Shown here in pieces: positions 48,342-56,787 of a DNA stretch of 64,000 nt. The notes below the pieces were generated by a model. That model was not told where the DNA came from, ran no database searches, and was given only the letters and a program-made list of their open reading frames with translations. This stretch comes from Streptomyces griseomycini. Lineage in GTDB: Bacteria > Actinomycetota > Actinomycetes > Streptomycetales > Streptomycetaceae. The translations under genes and the position numbers were made by a program. Where the stretch lies: the NCBI RefSeq assembly GCF_014203535.1, contig NZ_JACHJI010000003.1:506051-570050 (forward strand), read 5' to 3'. Every line of letters starts with the position of its first letter. The stretch's first letter is position 1.

Positions 48342-49340
48342 TCAGGCGGACGCCGTGACCCTCTCGGTCCCCTCGATCCTCTCGCCGAGCACGAAGCCCG
48401 GGTCGACCTGCGCCGCCAGGTCGGTCCCGGTGCGCTCGTCGCCCCACGACCGGGCGTTCTTCAGGTGGAAGTGCACCATCTGGCGGGTGTAGCGCTCCGC
48501 GTCGCGGAGGGGGTACGTCGCATCGGCGGCCCTGTGCAGCAGGCGCAGGGCGTGGCGGTTCGGCTCCTCCAGGAGCGCGAACCGGGGCGGTCGGCCCTTC
48601 TCCATGGCCCGGACCCAGTCCGAGTGCCCCACCGTCACGAGCAGGTCGTCCCCGACCTCCGCGCGGAGGAAGTCGAGGTCGTCCGGCCCCTGCACCTTGT
48701 TGCCGACGACCTTCAGAGTGACGCCGAAGTCGCGGGCGTACTCCTTGTACTGGCGGTAGACGGAGACCCCCTTCCGGGTCGGCTCGGCCACGAGGAACGT
48801 GATGTCGAAGCGGGTGAACATGCCGGAGGCGAAGGAGTCCGAGCCGGCCGTCATGTCCACCACGACGTACTCGCCGGGGCCGTCCACCAGGTGGTTCAGG
48901 CACAGCTCCACCGCTCCGGTCTTGGAGTGGTAGCAGGCGACCCCCAGGTCGGCGTCCGTGAAGGGGCCGGTGACCATCAAACGGACGGCCCCGCCGTCGA
49001 GTTCCACCGGCCGTGCGCAGGCGTCGTAGAGCGGGTTGTCCTCGCACACCCGCAGCAGCCGGGAGCCCGCACCGGGCGGCGTCGTCTTGATCATCGTCTC
49101 GGCGGACGCGATGCGCGGGTTGGTGCCGCGCAGGTAGTCCTTGATCAACGGGAGGTGCTCGCCCATCGAGGGCAGCGCGGCCGCCTCCGCCTCGTCGAGC
49201 CCCAGCGCGGCTCCCAGGTGCTGGTTGATGTCGGCGTCGACCGCGACGACCGGGGCGCCCTCGGCCGCGAGGTGACGGATGAACAAGGAGGACAGGGTCG
49301 TCTTTCCGCTGCCGCCCTTCCCCACGAAAGCAATTTTCAT
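48342..49340 (-). CDS. CooC/MinD-like P-loop ATPase
   Basis: 332 residues starting MKIAFVGKGGSGKTTLSSLF; the deviant Walker A (GKGGSGKTT, 8-16) is that of the MinD/ArsA/CooC group. VDADINQHLGAALG (about 36-49) and VVVDMTAGSDSF (about 165-176) are the switch regions. A conserved CEDNPLYDAC stretch (about 102-111) has two cysteines. CooC relatives insert metal into CO dehydrogenase; here there is no such operon and the target is unknown. Ends four bases from the convergent lipoprotein stop. Confidence 0.82.
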   Translation of the reverse strand: MKIAFVGKGGSGKTTLSSLFIRHLAAEGAPVVAVDADINQHLGAALGLDEAEAAALPSMGEHLPLIKDYLRGTNPRIASAETMIKTTPPGAGSRLLRVCEDNPLYDACARPVELDGGAVRLMVTGPFTDADLGVACYHSKTGAVELCLNHLVDGPGEYVVVDMTAGSDSFASGMFTRFDITFLVAEPTRKGVSVYRQYKEYARDFGVTLKVVGNKVQGPDDLDFLRAEVGDDLLVTVGHSDWVRAMEKGRPPRFALLEEPNRHALRLLHRAADATYPLRDAERYTRQMVHFHLKNARSWGDERTGTDLAAQVDPGFVLGERIEGTERVTASA

Positions 49341-49441
49341 GTTCACCAAGCGTAGTGGCCTGATAGCTGTAGGTGGCAGCGGGGCGTGAAGAAGACCACT
49401 CCTTCGTGGGTGCGGGGCCCGGGGTGCGTAGTGTCGTACTC

Positions 49442-50266
49442 ATGAGTACGACAGGCGCGACCGCCGATCCCCTTGCGGCCCTGGGCTCCCTGCCCGGAGT
49501 GGCCGACTCCGTGGAGTCCGTGCGCAAGGCCGTGGACCGGGTCTACGGACACCGGGTCATGCGTCGGCGCAGCAACGAGATCACCTCCGAGGCGGCGCTG
49601 CGCGGCGCCCGCGGCTCGGCGGCGCTCTCGGGCGCGGACTGGGCCCTGGAGGAGGTGCGCCGGCGCAGCGACTTCGGCAGCGACGCCGAGGCGCGCACGA
49701 TGGGCGCGGCCCTGCGCCTGACCGCCGAGGCGGGCCAGCTGCTGTCCATCTGGCGGCAGTCGCCCCTGAGGGTGCTGGCCAGGCTGCACCTGGTGGCGGC
49801 GGCCGACAAGGCCGAGCAGGTCGGGCGGCCCCGGCAGGAGGGCGAGCAGGTCGACGAGCCCCTGATCGGGCTCGGGGTGCCGAGTGCCGCGGAGGCGCAC
49901 GGCCGGCTGGAGGGGCTGTCCGAGCTGATCGTCGCGGGCGGTTCCGCCCCGGCGCTGGTGACGGCCGCCGTCGTCCACGGAGAGCTCCTCGCCCTGCGCC
50001 CCTTCGTCTCCCACAACGGCCTGGTCGCGCGGGCCGCCGAGCGGATCGTCCTGATCGGCAGCGGTCTCGACCCGAAGTCGGTCTGTCCTGCCGAGGTGGG
50101 GCACGCCGAACTGGGGCACGAGGCCTACCTGGCGGCCCTGGAGGGCTATGTATCCGGTACGCCCGAGGGCGTGGCCGCCTGGATCGCCCACTGCGGGCGG
50201 GCGATCGAACTCGGGGCGCGCGAGTCGACGGCGGTGTGCGAGGCGCTCCAGCGCGGGGCGGCGTGA
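49442..50266 (+). CDS. Fic-fold protein lacking the catalytic His (SCO3559-like)
   Basis: 274 residues, often annotated 'oxidoreductase'. The region LRPFVSHNGLVARAAERI (about 185-202) aligns with the Fic motif HPFxxGNGRxxR: P187-F188, N192-G193 and R197 are kept, but the catalytic His is Arg (R186), the first Gly is His (H191) and the motif Arg is Leu (L194). The helical arrangement before it (SGADWALEEVRRR) also fits a Fic-like core. AMP transfer is therefore unlikely; a binding or regulatory role is more plausible. Starts at ATG 49442, divergent from the CooC-like gene. Confidence 0.72.
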   Translation: MSTTGATADPLAALGSLPGVADSVESVRKAVDRVYGHRVMRRRSNEITSEAALRGARGSAALSGADWALEEVRRRSDFGSDAEARTMGAALRLTAEAGQLLSIWRQSPLRVLARLHLVAAADKAEQVGRPRQEGEQVDEPLIGLGVPSAAEAHGRLEGLSELIVAGGSAPALVTAAVVHGELLALRPFVSHNGLVARAAERIVLIGSGLDPKSVCPAEVGHAELGHEAYLAALEGYVSGTPEGVAAWIAHCGRAIELGARESTAVCEALQRGAA

Positions 50267-50310
50267 CGCGCGCGTGGCGTGACGCGCGCGGTGTGAGAAG
50301 CGGCGTGGGA

Positions 50311-50606
50311 AAGAAAAGGGCCCCTTGAGGGGGCCGGGCAGAGATGCGGCGGTACGAGAACTCGTACCGCCGCTGGCATGGCCACCGGGTTACCAAGCGT
50401 CCTCGATACATGCCCATCAGGTCGGGGACTTTGCCCGTCACCTGGTGCGGCTGGCCCGTAATCGACGGGTCGACGTCGCGTGGGTGCCCGGTGTTCATGC
50501 GCGGTCCGTGGGGCCAAATGCGTTGTGAAGGTGATCCTCTCGGATGTCCTTGGTCTCGCGGGCCGTTGAGTCCTTTGTACTCCAGGAATGAAGCAAGCGG
50601 AAGTCC
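50311..50606 (-). ncRNA. Candidate non-coding RNA (6S-like scr3559 locus)
   Basis: No protein gene fits 50267-50705. On the minus strand a promoter-like TTGACG, 18-base spacer, TAAAGA sits near 50645-50615. Downstream the transcript would end at a textbook terminator: stem GGCCCC/GGGGCC (50318-50335) followed by TTTTCTTT (to 50311). Just before it is a perfect 13-bp hairpin (50346-50358 with 50361-50373). In S. coelicolor the space between SCO3558 (HAD) and SCO3559 encodes the 6S-like RNA scr3559 (from memory). Strand and ends are inferred; it could also be the HAD gene's 3' region. Confidence 0.5.
50318..50335 (-). terminator. Rho-independent terminator with T-tract
   Basis: On the minus strand a GC stem with TCAA-type loop is followed directly by TTTTCTTT. 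One of the few terminators in this window with a real T-tract, acting leftward. Confidence 0.75.
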
Positions 50607-50705
50607 CGGACCTGCTTCTTTACTTTTAGGTTCAAATACGCGTCAAACGGGCAGCGGTGCGCGCGACGGCGGCCGGTGGCGGGTGGAACGTTTTCCGAGG
50701 TGCGG

Positions 50706-51539
50706 TCAGGCCACCGTCGCGCGGCGCCGGCTGGCGTACCAGACGAGGCCCGCGGTGGCCGCCGCGGCCCCTATGGCGGCTGCCGCGACCAGGGCGGGGC
50801 GCGGCGGCACGGAGAACGCGGGGAAGCGCTGCTTGAGCCGGACGGGCCGGTGGAAGTCCAGGATCGGCCACTCGCGCGCGAGGGCCTCCCGGCGCAGCGC
50901 GCGGTCCGGGTTCACGGCGTGCGGGTGGCCCACGGACTCCAGCATCGGCACATCGGTCACCGAATCGCTGTAGGCGTAGCAACGGGCCAGGTCGTAGCCC
51001 TCGGACTCGGCCAGCTCCCTGATCGCCTCGGCCTTCGTCGGGCCGTACGCGTAGTACTCCACCTCGCCGGTGAAGCACCCGTCGTCGCCCACGACCATCC
51101 GGGTGGCGACGACCCGGTCGGCGCCGAGCAGCTCGCCGATCGGCTCGACGACCTCGGCGCCGGAGGTGGACACGATCACGACGTCCCGGCCGGCGGTGTG
51201 GTGCTCCTCGATCAGGGTGGCGGCCTCGTCGTAGATGATCGGGTCGATCAGGTCGTGCAGCGTCTCGGCGACGATCTCCTTGACCTGCTGCACGTTCCAG
51301 CCGCGGCACAGTGCGGACAGGTACTTGCGCATCCGCTCCATCTGCTCGTGGTCGGCGCCGCCGGCCAGGAAGACGAACTGGGAGTACGCGGTACGCAGGA
51401 CCGCTCTGCGGTTGATCAGACCGCCTTGGTAGAACGACTTGCTGAACGTGAGTGTGCTCGACTTCGCAATGACCGTCTTGTCCAGGTCAAAGAAGGCGGC
51501 TGTGCGGGGCGACGAGTGGTTTTCCACGCCCTTGAGCAT
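50706..51539 (-). CDS. HAD-IB phosphatase with C-terminal membrane helix
   Basis: 277 residues. HAD motifs: FFDLDKTVIAKSS (about 16-28; DxDxT with DLDKT), VIVSTSGAEV (about 119-128), the Lys in YGPTKAEAIRELA (about 165-177) and YSDSVTDVPML (about 190-200). A membrane helix near 250-268 anchors it. This SerB-like HAD next to the Tad/Ssd cluster is conserved from Streptomyces to mycobacteria (Rv3661). Substrate unknown. Starts at ATG 51539. Confidence 0.88.
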   Translation of the reverse strand: MLKGVENHSSPRTAAFFDLDKTVIAKSSTLTFSKSFYQGGLINRRAVLRTAYSQFVFLAGGADHEQMERMRKYLSALCRGWNVQQVKEIVAETLHDLIDPIIYDEAATLIEEHHTAGRDVVIVSTSGAEVVEPIGELLGADRVVATRMVVGDDGCFTGEVEYYAYGPTKAEAIRELAESEGYDLARCYAYSDSVTDVPMLESVGHPHAVNPDRALRREALAREWPILDFHRPVRLKQRFPAFSVPPRPALVAAAAIGAAAATAGLVWYASRRRATVA

Positions 51540-51610
51540 AGGCGCAGCCCATTCGGCGTAAGGTGGGGCGTGTGGGTTTGCCTGAGAGGGCTCTCGGGTA
51601 CACCATGGAA

Positions 51611-51715
51611 GTCACGGATCGTTCGCGACCGTGCTAACCCGGTCCGACTCCTCCCCCCCCGAGTCGGCCGTGGGGACGACCCCCGCTCTCCCCCCCGGCG
51701 GGGGTCGTCGCATGT
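51611..51715 (+). ncRNA. 6C RNA
   Basis: Two consecutive hairpins each present a C-run in the loop. Hairpin 1 is CCGACTC (51644-51650), loop CTCCCCCCCC, GAGTCGG (51661-51667). Hairpin 2 is a 12-bp stem (51675-51686 with 51698-51709) around loop TCTCCCCCCCG. Two stems with six or more loop cytosines define the actinobacterial 6C RNA. Its site, between the HAD gene and the Ssd/CpaE-like gene, is the same as that of B11/6C in mycobacteria. TTGCCT/TACACC near 51578/51599 may be the promoter; the 5' end is approximate. Confidence 0.85.
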
Positions 51716-52118
51716 CCGGGTGGGTTTTTCCCCTCTCTCCGTGACCGGAGCGCCGTTGGGGTGCCGCAGGCGAGAGATGATTGTCATGTTCATGAACTGT
51801 AACCGTGGGTAGCTGTCGGACTGCTCTGCGGAAGTCGTACAGGAGATGTGCGGGGCTCGCCGGTATGGGTGACGGCGATATTCACAACGGCCGTGGCATC
51901 CACAGTTTTCGACCAAGATCCACGCGATTTTCCCGAGCGCTGCACCGTGATTCCAGCGCGTCCCGCTCGCCGCGAGTTCACTCCCGGTTTGCCGTTTGTC
52001 GGGTCGCGCACGGCCGGTTTCCGTCTGCCTTCCGCAGGGAGACCGCTTGCCGGCACTTCACACCTGGGAATCGCGGGGCCCTCGCGGCTGCGCGGGAGAC
52101 ACAGCAAAGGGGACGAAC
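51716..52118. promoter_or_regulatory. Leader region of the Tad cluster
   Basis: About 400 bp with mixed composition, less G+C-rich at 51775-51960 (CTGTAACCG, TATTCACAACG). No convincing gene; frames on both strands lack known motifs. It probably carries the promoter and leader for the Ssd-TadA operon. AAAGGGGA ribosome site just before 52119. Confidence 0.5.
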
Positions 52119-53225
52119 ATGGCCGGGACCGTCACGCGCGATCCGCTGCCCGACGCCGGAGGTGGCCGGCAGGGCGCACCGCTGATCGTCACCGAGGACG
52201 CCGGACTCCTCGACGATCTGCTGCGCCTGTGCGCGGCGGCCGGCGCCACACCGGAGGTCCATCACGGGGTTCCGGAGCCGAGGGGCGGTTGGGAGGCCGC
52301 GCCGCTCGTCCTCGTCGGCGACGACGCCGCGCGGCGCGTGCGCGGGGCTCCGCGACGGCGAGGAGTGGTGCTGGTCGGCCGCGACCAGGACGATCCGGGG
52401 GTCTGGCGGCGGGCCGTCGAGATCGGCGCCGACCACGTGCTGATGCTGCCCGACGGCGAACAGTGGCTGGTGGACCGCATCGCCGACGTGGCGGAGGGCG
52501 TCGGACGGCCCGCCCTGACGGTCGGCGTCATCGGGGGCCGGGGCGGGGCGGGAGCGTCCACGCTCGCGTGCGCGCTCGCCGTCACCTCCGCGCGGGAGGG
52601 TCTGCGCACGCTCCTCGTGGACGCGGATCCGCTGGGCGGCGGACTCGACGTGGTGCTCGGCGGCGAGACGGCCGAGGGACTGCGCTGGCCCGCGTTCGCC
52701 GCCTCACGCGGGCGGGTCGGCGGTGGAGCCCTGGAGGAGTCGCTGCCCGAACTGCACTCCCTGCGGGTGCTCAGCTGGGACCGCGGCGACTGCGTCGCCG
52801 TACCGCCCCAGGCCGTCCGCGCGGTGCTCGCCGCGGCGCGGCGCGGCGGCGGCGCGGTCGTGGTCGACCTGCCGCGCCGCGTCGACGACGGGGTCGCCGA
52901 GGTCCTCGCCCAGCTCGACCTCGGACTCCTCGTGGTCCCCGCGGAACTGCGCGCCGTCGCGGCGGCGGGGCGTGTCGCCTCCGCCGTGGGCATGGTCCTG
53001 CGCGACCTGCGGGTGGCGGTCCGCGGGCCGTACGCGCCCGGCCTGGACGACCGCGAGGTGGCCCGGCTGCTCGGGCTCCCCCTGGCAGGAGACGTGCCCG
53101 TCGAACCCGCTCTGCAGCGCCCGCACGGGACGGGGCAGCCACCCGGGGCGTCGGGCCGGGGCCCCCTGGCCCGCTTCTGCAAGGAGTTCTGGGAGCGGGC
53201 GCTGGTGGAGGCGAGGGCGGCATGA
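52119..53225 (+). CDS. Ssd/CpaE-like septum-site-determining ATPase of the Tad system
   Basis: 368 residues. An N-terminal receiver-like domain without phosphate acceptor motif (about 20-125; APLIVTEDAGLLDDLLRL) is followed by a MinD/ParA-like ATPase domain: degenerate Walker A GVIGGRGGAGASTLACALA (about 138-156; the final GKT/S is GAST, lacking the usual Lys) and LLVDADPLGGGLDVVLGG (about 167-184). Lack of the Walker Lys is shared with CpaE/Ssd proteins. CpaE localises Tad pili; mycobacterial Ssd influences septation. First gene of the cluster; stop overlaps tadA by 4 bp. Confidence 0.88.
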   Translation: MAGTVTRDPLPDAGGGRQGAPLIVTEDAGLLDDLLRLCAAAGATPEVHHGVPEPRGGWEAAPLVLVGDDAARRVRGAPRRRGVVLVGRDQDDPGVWRRAVEIGADHVLMLPDGEQWLVDRIADVAEGVGRPALTVGVIGGRGGAGASTLACALAVTSAREGLRTLLVDADPLGGGLDVVLGGETAEGLRWPAFAASRGRVGGGALEESLPELHSLRVLSWDRGDCVAVPPQAVRAVLAAARRGGGAVVVDLPRRVDDGVAEVLAQLDLGLLVVPAELRAVAAAGRVASAVGMVLRDLRVAVRGPYAPGLDDREVARLLGLPLAGDVPVEPALQRPHGTGQPPGASGRGPLARFCKEFWERALVEARAA

Positions 53226-54433
53226 GGAGGCCGACGGTGACCGGAGCGGGGATGCCGCCCGCTCTGCTCGACGGAGTGCGGCGGTGGCTGGCCGAGAGCG
53301 GGGCCGAACCGACGCCCGCGCGGGTGGCGCAGGCGTTGCGGGACCAGGGGCGGGTGCTCGGGGACGCCGAAGTGCTGGGAGCCGCCCAGCAACTGCGGTC
53401 CGAGTTGGTCGGCAGCGGACCGCTGGACCGGCTCCTCGCCGACACGTCGGTGACGGACGTGCTGGTGTCCGCGCCGGACCGGGTCTGGGTGGACCGGGGC
53501 GGAGGACTGGAACTCACCGACGTCTCCTTCCCCGACGCGATGGCCGTCCGGCGCCTCGCACAGCGGCTGGCGGCCGTGGCCGGCCGGCGCCTGGACGACG
53601 CCCGGCCCTGGGTCGACGCGCGCCTCCCCGACGGGACACGGCTGCACGCGGTGCTGCCCCCGGTGGCCGTCGGCTGTGCCTGTCTGTCGCTGCGGGTGGT
53701 GCGGCCCCGCGCCTTCACGCTCGACGAACTGGTGGCGGCCGGAACGGTGCCGCCGGGCGGGGACCGCGTGCTGCGGGCGCTGCTGGACGCCCGGTTGTCG
53801 TTCCTCGTCAGCGGGGGCACCGGCAGCGGCAAGACGACCCTCCTGAGCGCTCTGCTGGGGCTGGTCGGGCCGGACGAGCGGATCGTGCTGGCCGAGGACT
53901 CGGCGGAACTGCGGCCCGACCACCCGCACGTCGTGCGCCTGGAGACCAGACCCGCCAACCAGGAGGGTGCGGGGCTCGTCACCCTCGAGGACCTGGTGCG
54001 GCAGGCGCTGCGGATGCGGCCGGACCGGCTGGTCGTGGGCGAGGCGCGCGGCTCGGAGGTGGTCCATCTGCTGGCCGCCCTCAACACGGGGCACGAAGGC
54101 GGCTCCGGGACGGTCCACGCCAACGCCGCCGCCGACGTTCCGGCCCGGTTGGAGGCGCTCGGTACGGCCGCCGGACTCGACCGGCTCGCGCTGCACAGCC
54201 AGCTGGCGGCCGCCCTCTCGGTGGTGCTGCACCTCGTGCGCGACCGGACCGGACGGCGGCGGATCGCGGAGGTGCACGTGCTGGAACGGGACCCGTCGGG
54301 GCTGGTGCGGACGGTGCCGGCACTGCGGTGGGGGCCGGAGACCTTCGTGTACGAGCGGGGATGGGAGCGGCTGCGGGGGCTGCTGCGGGCCCCGGACCGC
54401 GGCAGGGGACTGCGAGAAGGGGCCGGGGGATGA
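53222..54433 (+). CDS. tadA: TadA/CpaF-family secretion ATPase
   Basis: 403 residues from the ATG overlapping the preceding stop. It is the hexameric motor for Tad pilus assembly. N-terminal domain (about 1-170), Walker A VSGGTGSGKTTLLSALLG (about 199-216), Asp box IVLAEDSAELRPDHPHVVRLETR (about 223-245; acidic ED) , Walker B LRMRPDRLVVGEARGSEV (about 263-280), His box NTGHEGGSGTVHAN (about 290-303). Complete and of normal length. Confidence 0.93.
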   Translation: MRRPTVTGAGMPPALLDGVRRWLAESGAEPTPARVAQALRDQGRVLGDAEVLGAAQQLRSELVGSGPLDRLLADTSVTDVLVSAPDRVWVDRGGGLELTDVSFPDAMAVRRLAQRLAAVAGRRLDDARPWVDARLPDGTRLHAVLPPVAVGCACLSLRVVRPRAFTLDELVAAGTVPPGGDRVLRALLDARLSFLVSGGTGSGKTTLLSALLGLVGPDERIVLAEDSAELRPDHPHVVRLETRPANQEGAGLVTLEDLVRQALRMRPDRLVVGEARGSEVVHLLAALNTGHEGGSGTVHANAAADVPARLEALGTAAGLDRLALHSQLAAALSVVLHLVRDRTGRRRIAEVHVLERDPSGLVRTVPALRWGPETFVYERGWERLRGLLRAPDRGRGLREGAGG

Positions 54434-55338
54434 GCGGGGTGATCGGGATGACGGCCGAGGTGACCGAGACGGTGAACGGGATGTCGATGGGCGCGGCCGT
54501 GGCGTGTCTGGGGACAGCGGCCTGGCTGCTGGGCGGCGGGCGGGCCGGGGCCAGGCGGGCGCGGTTGCTGCTGGCCGGTGGGGCAGCGGCCGGGAGCGGG
54601 CCACCGGGACGGCCCCGCGTGACCCTCGGGTGGCGGTGGATCCGCGAGCGGCTGCACGCGGAGTGGTGGTCGCCGGCCGCCGGGATGGTGCTGGCGGTGC
54701 TGGGTTCGTCGGTGCTGCCCGTCGTCGCGGGGGCGGCCGGGGTGCCCCTGCTGCGGCGGGCGCGGCTGGCCGCCCGGGAGCGCCGGGTGCGCGAGAGCCG
54801 GGGGGACGCGGTGATCGGGTTGTGCGGCGCGCTCGCCGGGGAGGTGCGTGCGGGACGACAGCCGGGTGCGGCGCTGCTGACGGCCGCGCGGGACTCCGGC
54901 GGGCTCGGCGACGCACAGGCGGCCGTGCTGGCGGCGGCGCGCTTCGGCGGGGACGTTCCGGAGGCGCTCGCGGCGGCGGCGGGACAACCGGGCGCCGAGG
55001 GGCTGCGAGGACTCGCCGCGTGCTGGCGGGTGGCCGTGGACCAGGGCGCCGGGCTCGCGGACGGGCTCGACCGGCTGGAAGCGGCGCTGCGGGCCGAACG
55101 TGACCAGCGCGCCGACCTGCGCGCCCAGTTGGCCGGTGCCCGCGCCACGGCGGTGATGCTCGCCGGACTCCCGGCGGTGGGCCTCGCGCTCGGCACCGCC
55201 CTCGGCGCCGACCCGTTGCACATCCTGCTGCACACACCGTCGGGGCTGGGCTGTCTGGCGGCCGGCGGGGTGCTGGAGGGACTGGGGCTGTGGTGGGCGC
55301 TGCGGATCGTGCGGGGCGCCGAGGAGGTGGCGGGGTGA
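54430..55338 (+). CDS. tadB: TadB-like pilus platform protein
   Basis: 302 residues. Membrane helices near 18-35, 88-108 and a pair at the C-terminus (about 240-290) flank a GspF/T2SSF domain (about 125-245; GDAVIGLCGALAGEVRAGRQPGAAL, ARFGGDVPEALAAAA). Translationally coupled to tadA (ATGA) and tadC (GTGA). Confidence 0.88.
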   Translation: MSGVIGMTAEVTETVNGMSMGAAVACLGTAAWLLGGGRAGARRARLLLAGGAAAGSGPPGRPRVTLGWRWIRERLHAEWWSPAAGMVLAVLGSSVLPVVAGAAGVPLLRRARLAARERRVRESRGDAVIGLCGALAGEVRAGRQPGAALLTAARDSGGLGDAQAAVLAAARFGGDVPEALAAAAGQPGAEGLRGLAACWRVAVDQGAGLADGLDRLEAALRAERDQRADLRAQLAGARATAVMLAGLPAVGLALGTALGADPLHILLHTPSGLGCLAAGGVLEGLGLWWALRIVRGAEEVAG

Positions 55339-56123
55339 ACGGGGACGTCGTCCACAGGCTGGGGGCAGTGGTGGGGGTGGTCTCGGCGCTGGTGTGGCTG
55401 GTGCGGTGGGGGGACCGGACGCGACAGGCACGGAGGACGCGGCGGCGGCTGGCCGGGGCACTGGCTCCGCGGCCGACGGCGGCCGCCCCACGCCTCCCGG
55501 TGCCGAGCGCCGCGCGGAACTGGCTGCCGCACGCGTGTGTGGCGTGTGCCGGGTGGGCGCTGGTGGGCGGCCTCACCGGAGTCGTTGTGGGGCTGATCGC
55601 CGCAGCCGGACTGTGGCGGTGGCGGGCGGCGGAGGACCCGCGCCGGCGCGAGCGTGAGCGCCTCGCGGCCGGGGTGACGCGTCAGCTGCCCCTCGCCGCC
55701 GATCTGCTGTCCGCCTGCATCGCGGCGGGCGCCGGTCCGGTGACGGCCGCGCAGGCGGTCGGAGACGCCCTGGGCGGGCCGGTCGGGGAAGCGCTGGCGC
55801 GGGGCGCGGCGGAGGTACGGCTCGGTGGTGAACCGGGTGCGGCCTGGCAGCGGCTGGCTTCGGTCCCGGGCACCGTGGCTCTCGCCCGGCTGCTGGAACG
55901 GGCCGACGCGTCCGGGCTCCCCCTGTCCGTCCCCGTGGCCCGGCTCGCCGCCGAGGCCCGCGCTGAATGGGCCCGCGCGGCGACGGCGCGGGCCCGGCGG
56001 GCGGCCGTCATGGTCAGCGCGCCGGTGGGTCTGTGCTTCCTGCCCGCGTTCGTCGCGGTCGGCGTGCTGCCCGTGGTGATCGGGCTCGCGGGCGGGGTGC
56101 TGGGAGGGGGCGGTGGTGCCTGA
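55335..56123 (+). CDS. tadC: TadC-like pilus platform protein
   Basis: 262 residues from the GTG at 55335, overlapping the tadB stop. One N-terminal helix (about 5-22), two near 65-90, and the T2SSF helical domain (about 115-240; QLPLAADLLSACIAAGAGPVTAAQAV, ALARLLERADASGLPLS) ending in a C-terminal helix. Partner of TadB in the inner-membrane platform. Confidence 0.87.
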   Translation: MNGDVVHRLGAVVGVVSALVWLVRWGDRTRQARRTRRRLAGALAPRPTAAAPRLPVPSAARNWLPHACVACAGWALVGGLTGVVVGLIAAAGLWRWRAAEDPRRRERERLAAGVTRQLPLAADLLSACIAAGAGPVTAAQAVGDALGGPVGEALARGAAEVRLGGEPGAAWQRLASVPGTVALARLLERADASGLPLSVPVARLAAEARAEWARAATARARRAAVMVSAPVGLCFLPAFVAVGVLPVVIGLAGGVLGGGGGA

Positions 56124-56219
56124 CGGACGGTGACCGGACGGGCGGCCGGTGAGCGGGCCGTGCAGACGAGTGGTGTTTCACGCGGTGTTCCAACAGGACC
56201 TTTCCTCATGGGGGTTGTG

Positions 56220-56429
56220 ATGTATCAGGCGGTACGGGCACGGCTGCGTGCCCTGGTGTGCAGGGTGCGTGCGGTACGGAGGGACGCGGGAATGGTGACC
56301 TCCGAGTACGCGATGGGGATCGTGGCGGCGGTGGCGTTCGCCGTGGTGCTCTACAAGGTGGTCACGAGCGGGCCGGTCAGCACGGCCCTGCGCAACATCG
56401 TGCAGCAGGCACTCGATGGCCGGATGTGA
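56220..56429 (+). CDS. DUF4244 pilin-like (Flp-type) protein
   Basis: 69 residues from ATG 56220 (GGGGG five bases upstream; ATG 56208 also possible). A basic leader, then the prepilin-like junction RDAGMVTSEYAMGIVAAVAFAVVLYKVV, where GM-VTSEY resembles the TadV/prepilin-peptidase cut site with Glu at +5, and one hydrophobic helix. The likely major pilin subunit of this cluster. Confidence 0.85.
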   Translation: MYQAVRARLRALVCRVRAVRRDAGMVTSEYAMGIVAAVAFAVVLYKVVTSGPVSTALRNIVQQALDGRM

Positions 56430-56787
56430 GCGGGGCGGCGACCGGGGGTTCGTGACGGCGGAGTCGGCCATGGTGCTGCCCGTGCTGGTGATGTTCGCGA
56501 CGGCGCTGGTCTACGGGCTGCTGGTGGTGGCGGCACAGATCCAGTGCGTGGACGCGGCACGCACGGGCGCTCGCGCGGCGGCCCGCCAGGACCCGCCCGA
56601 CGCGGTCGTCGAGGTGACCCGCGGAGCTGCGCCGCCCGGCGCGGAGGTCAGGGTGAGCAGGGAGGCCGAGCACGTCCGGGTGGTCGTCGTGGCCAGGCCC
56701 CCACTGCTGGACGGGTTGCCCTTCGACGTACGGGAGGAGGCCGTGGCAGCGGTGGAGGAGACGGTGACGGTGGGGGCGGAGGCATGA
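56416..56787 (+). CDS. TadE-family pseudopilin-like protein
   Basis: 123 residues. N-terminal RGFVTAESAMVLPVLVMFATALVYGLLVV is the TadE helix (E at +5 relative to the Thr-Ala-Glu context), followed by QIQCVDAARTGARAAAR and a small periplasmic beta domain. Overlaps the pilin stop by 14 bases and is coupled to the next gene by ATGA. Confidence 0.87.
   Translation: MAGCERGGDRGFVTAESAMVLPVLVMFATALVYGLLVVAAQIQCVDAARTGARAAARQDPPDAVVEVTRGAAPPGAEVRVSREAEHVRVVVVARPPLLDGLPFDVREEAVAAVEETVTVGAEA

Noticed and set aside
52262..55576. 1104-codon minus-strand frame through the Tad cluster
   Set aside because: Arg/Pro/Ser-rich antisense frame; the plus strand holds coupled genes with clear motifs.
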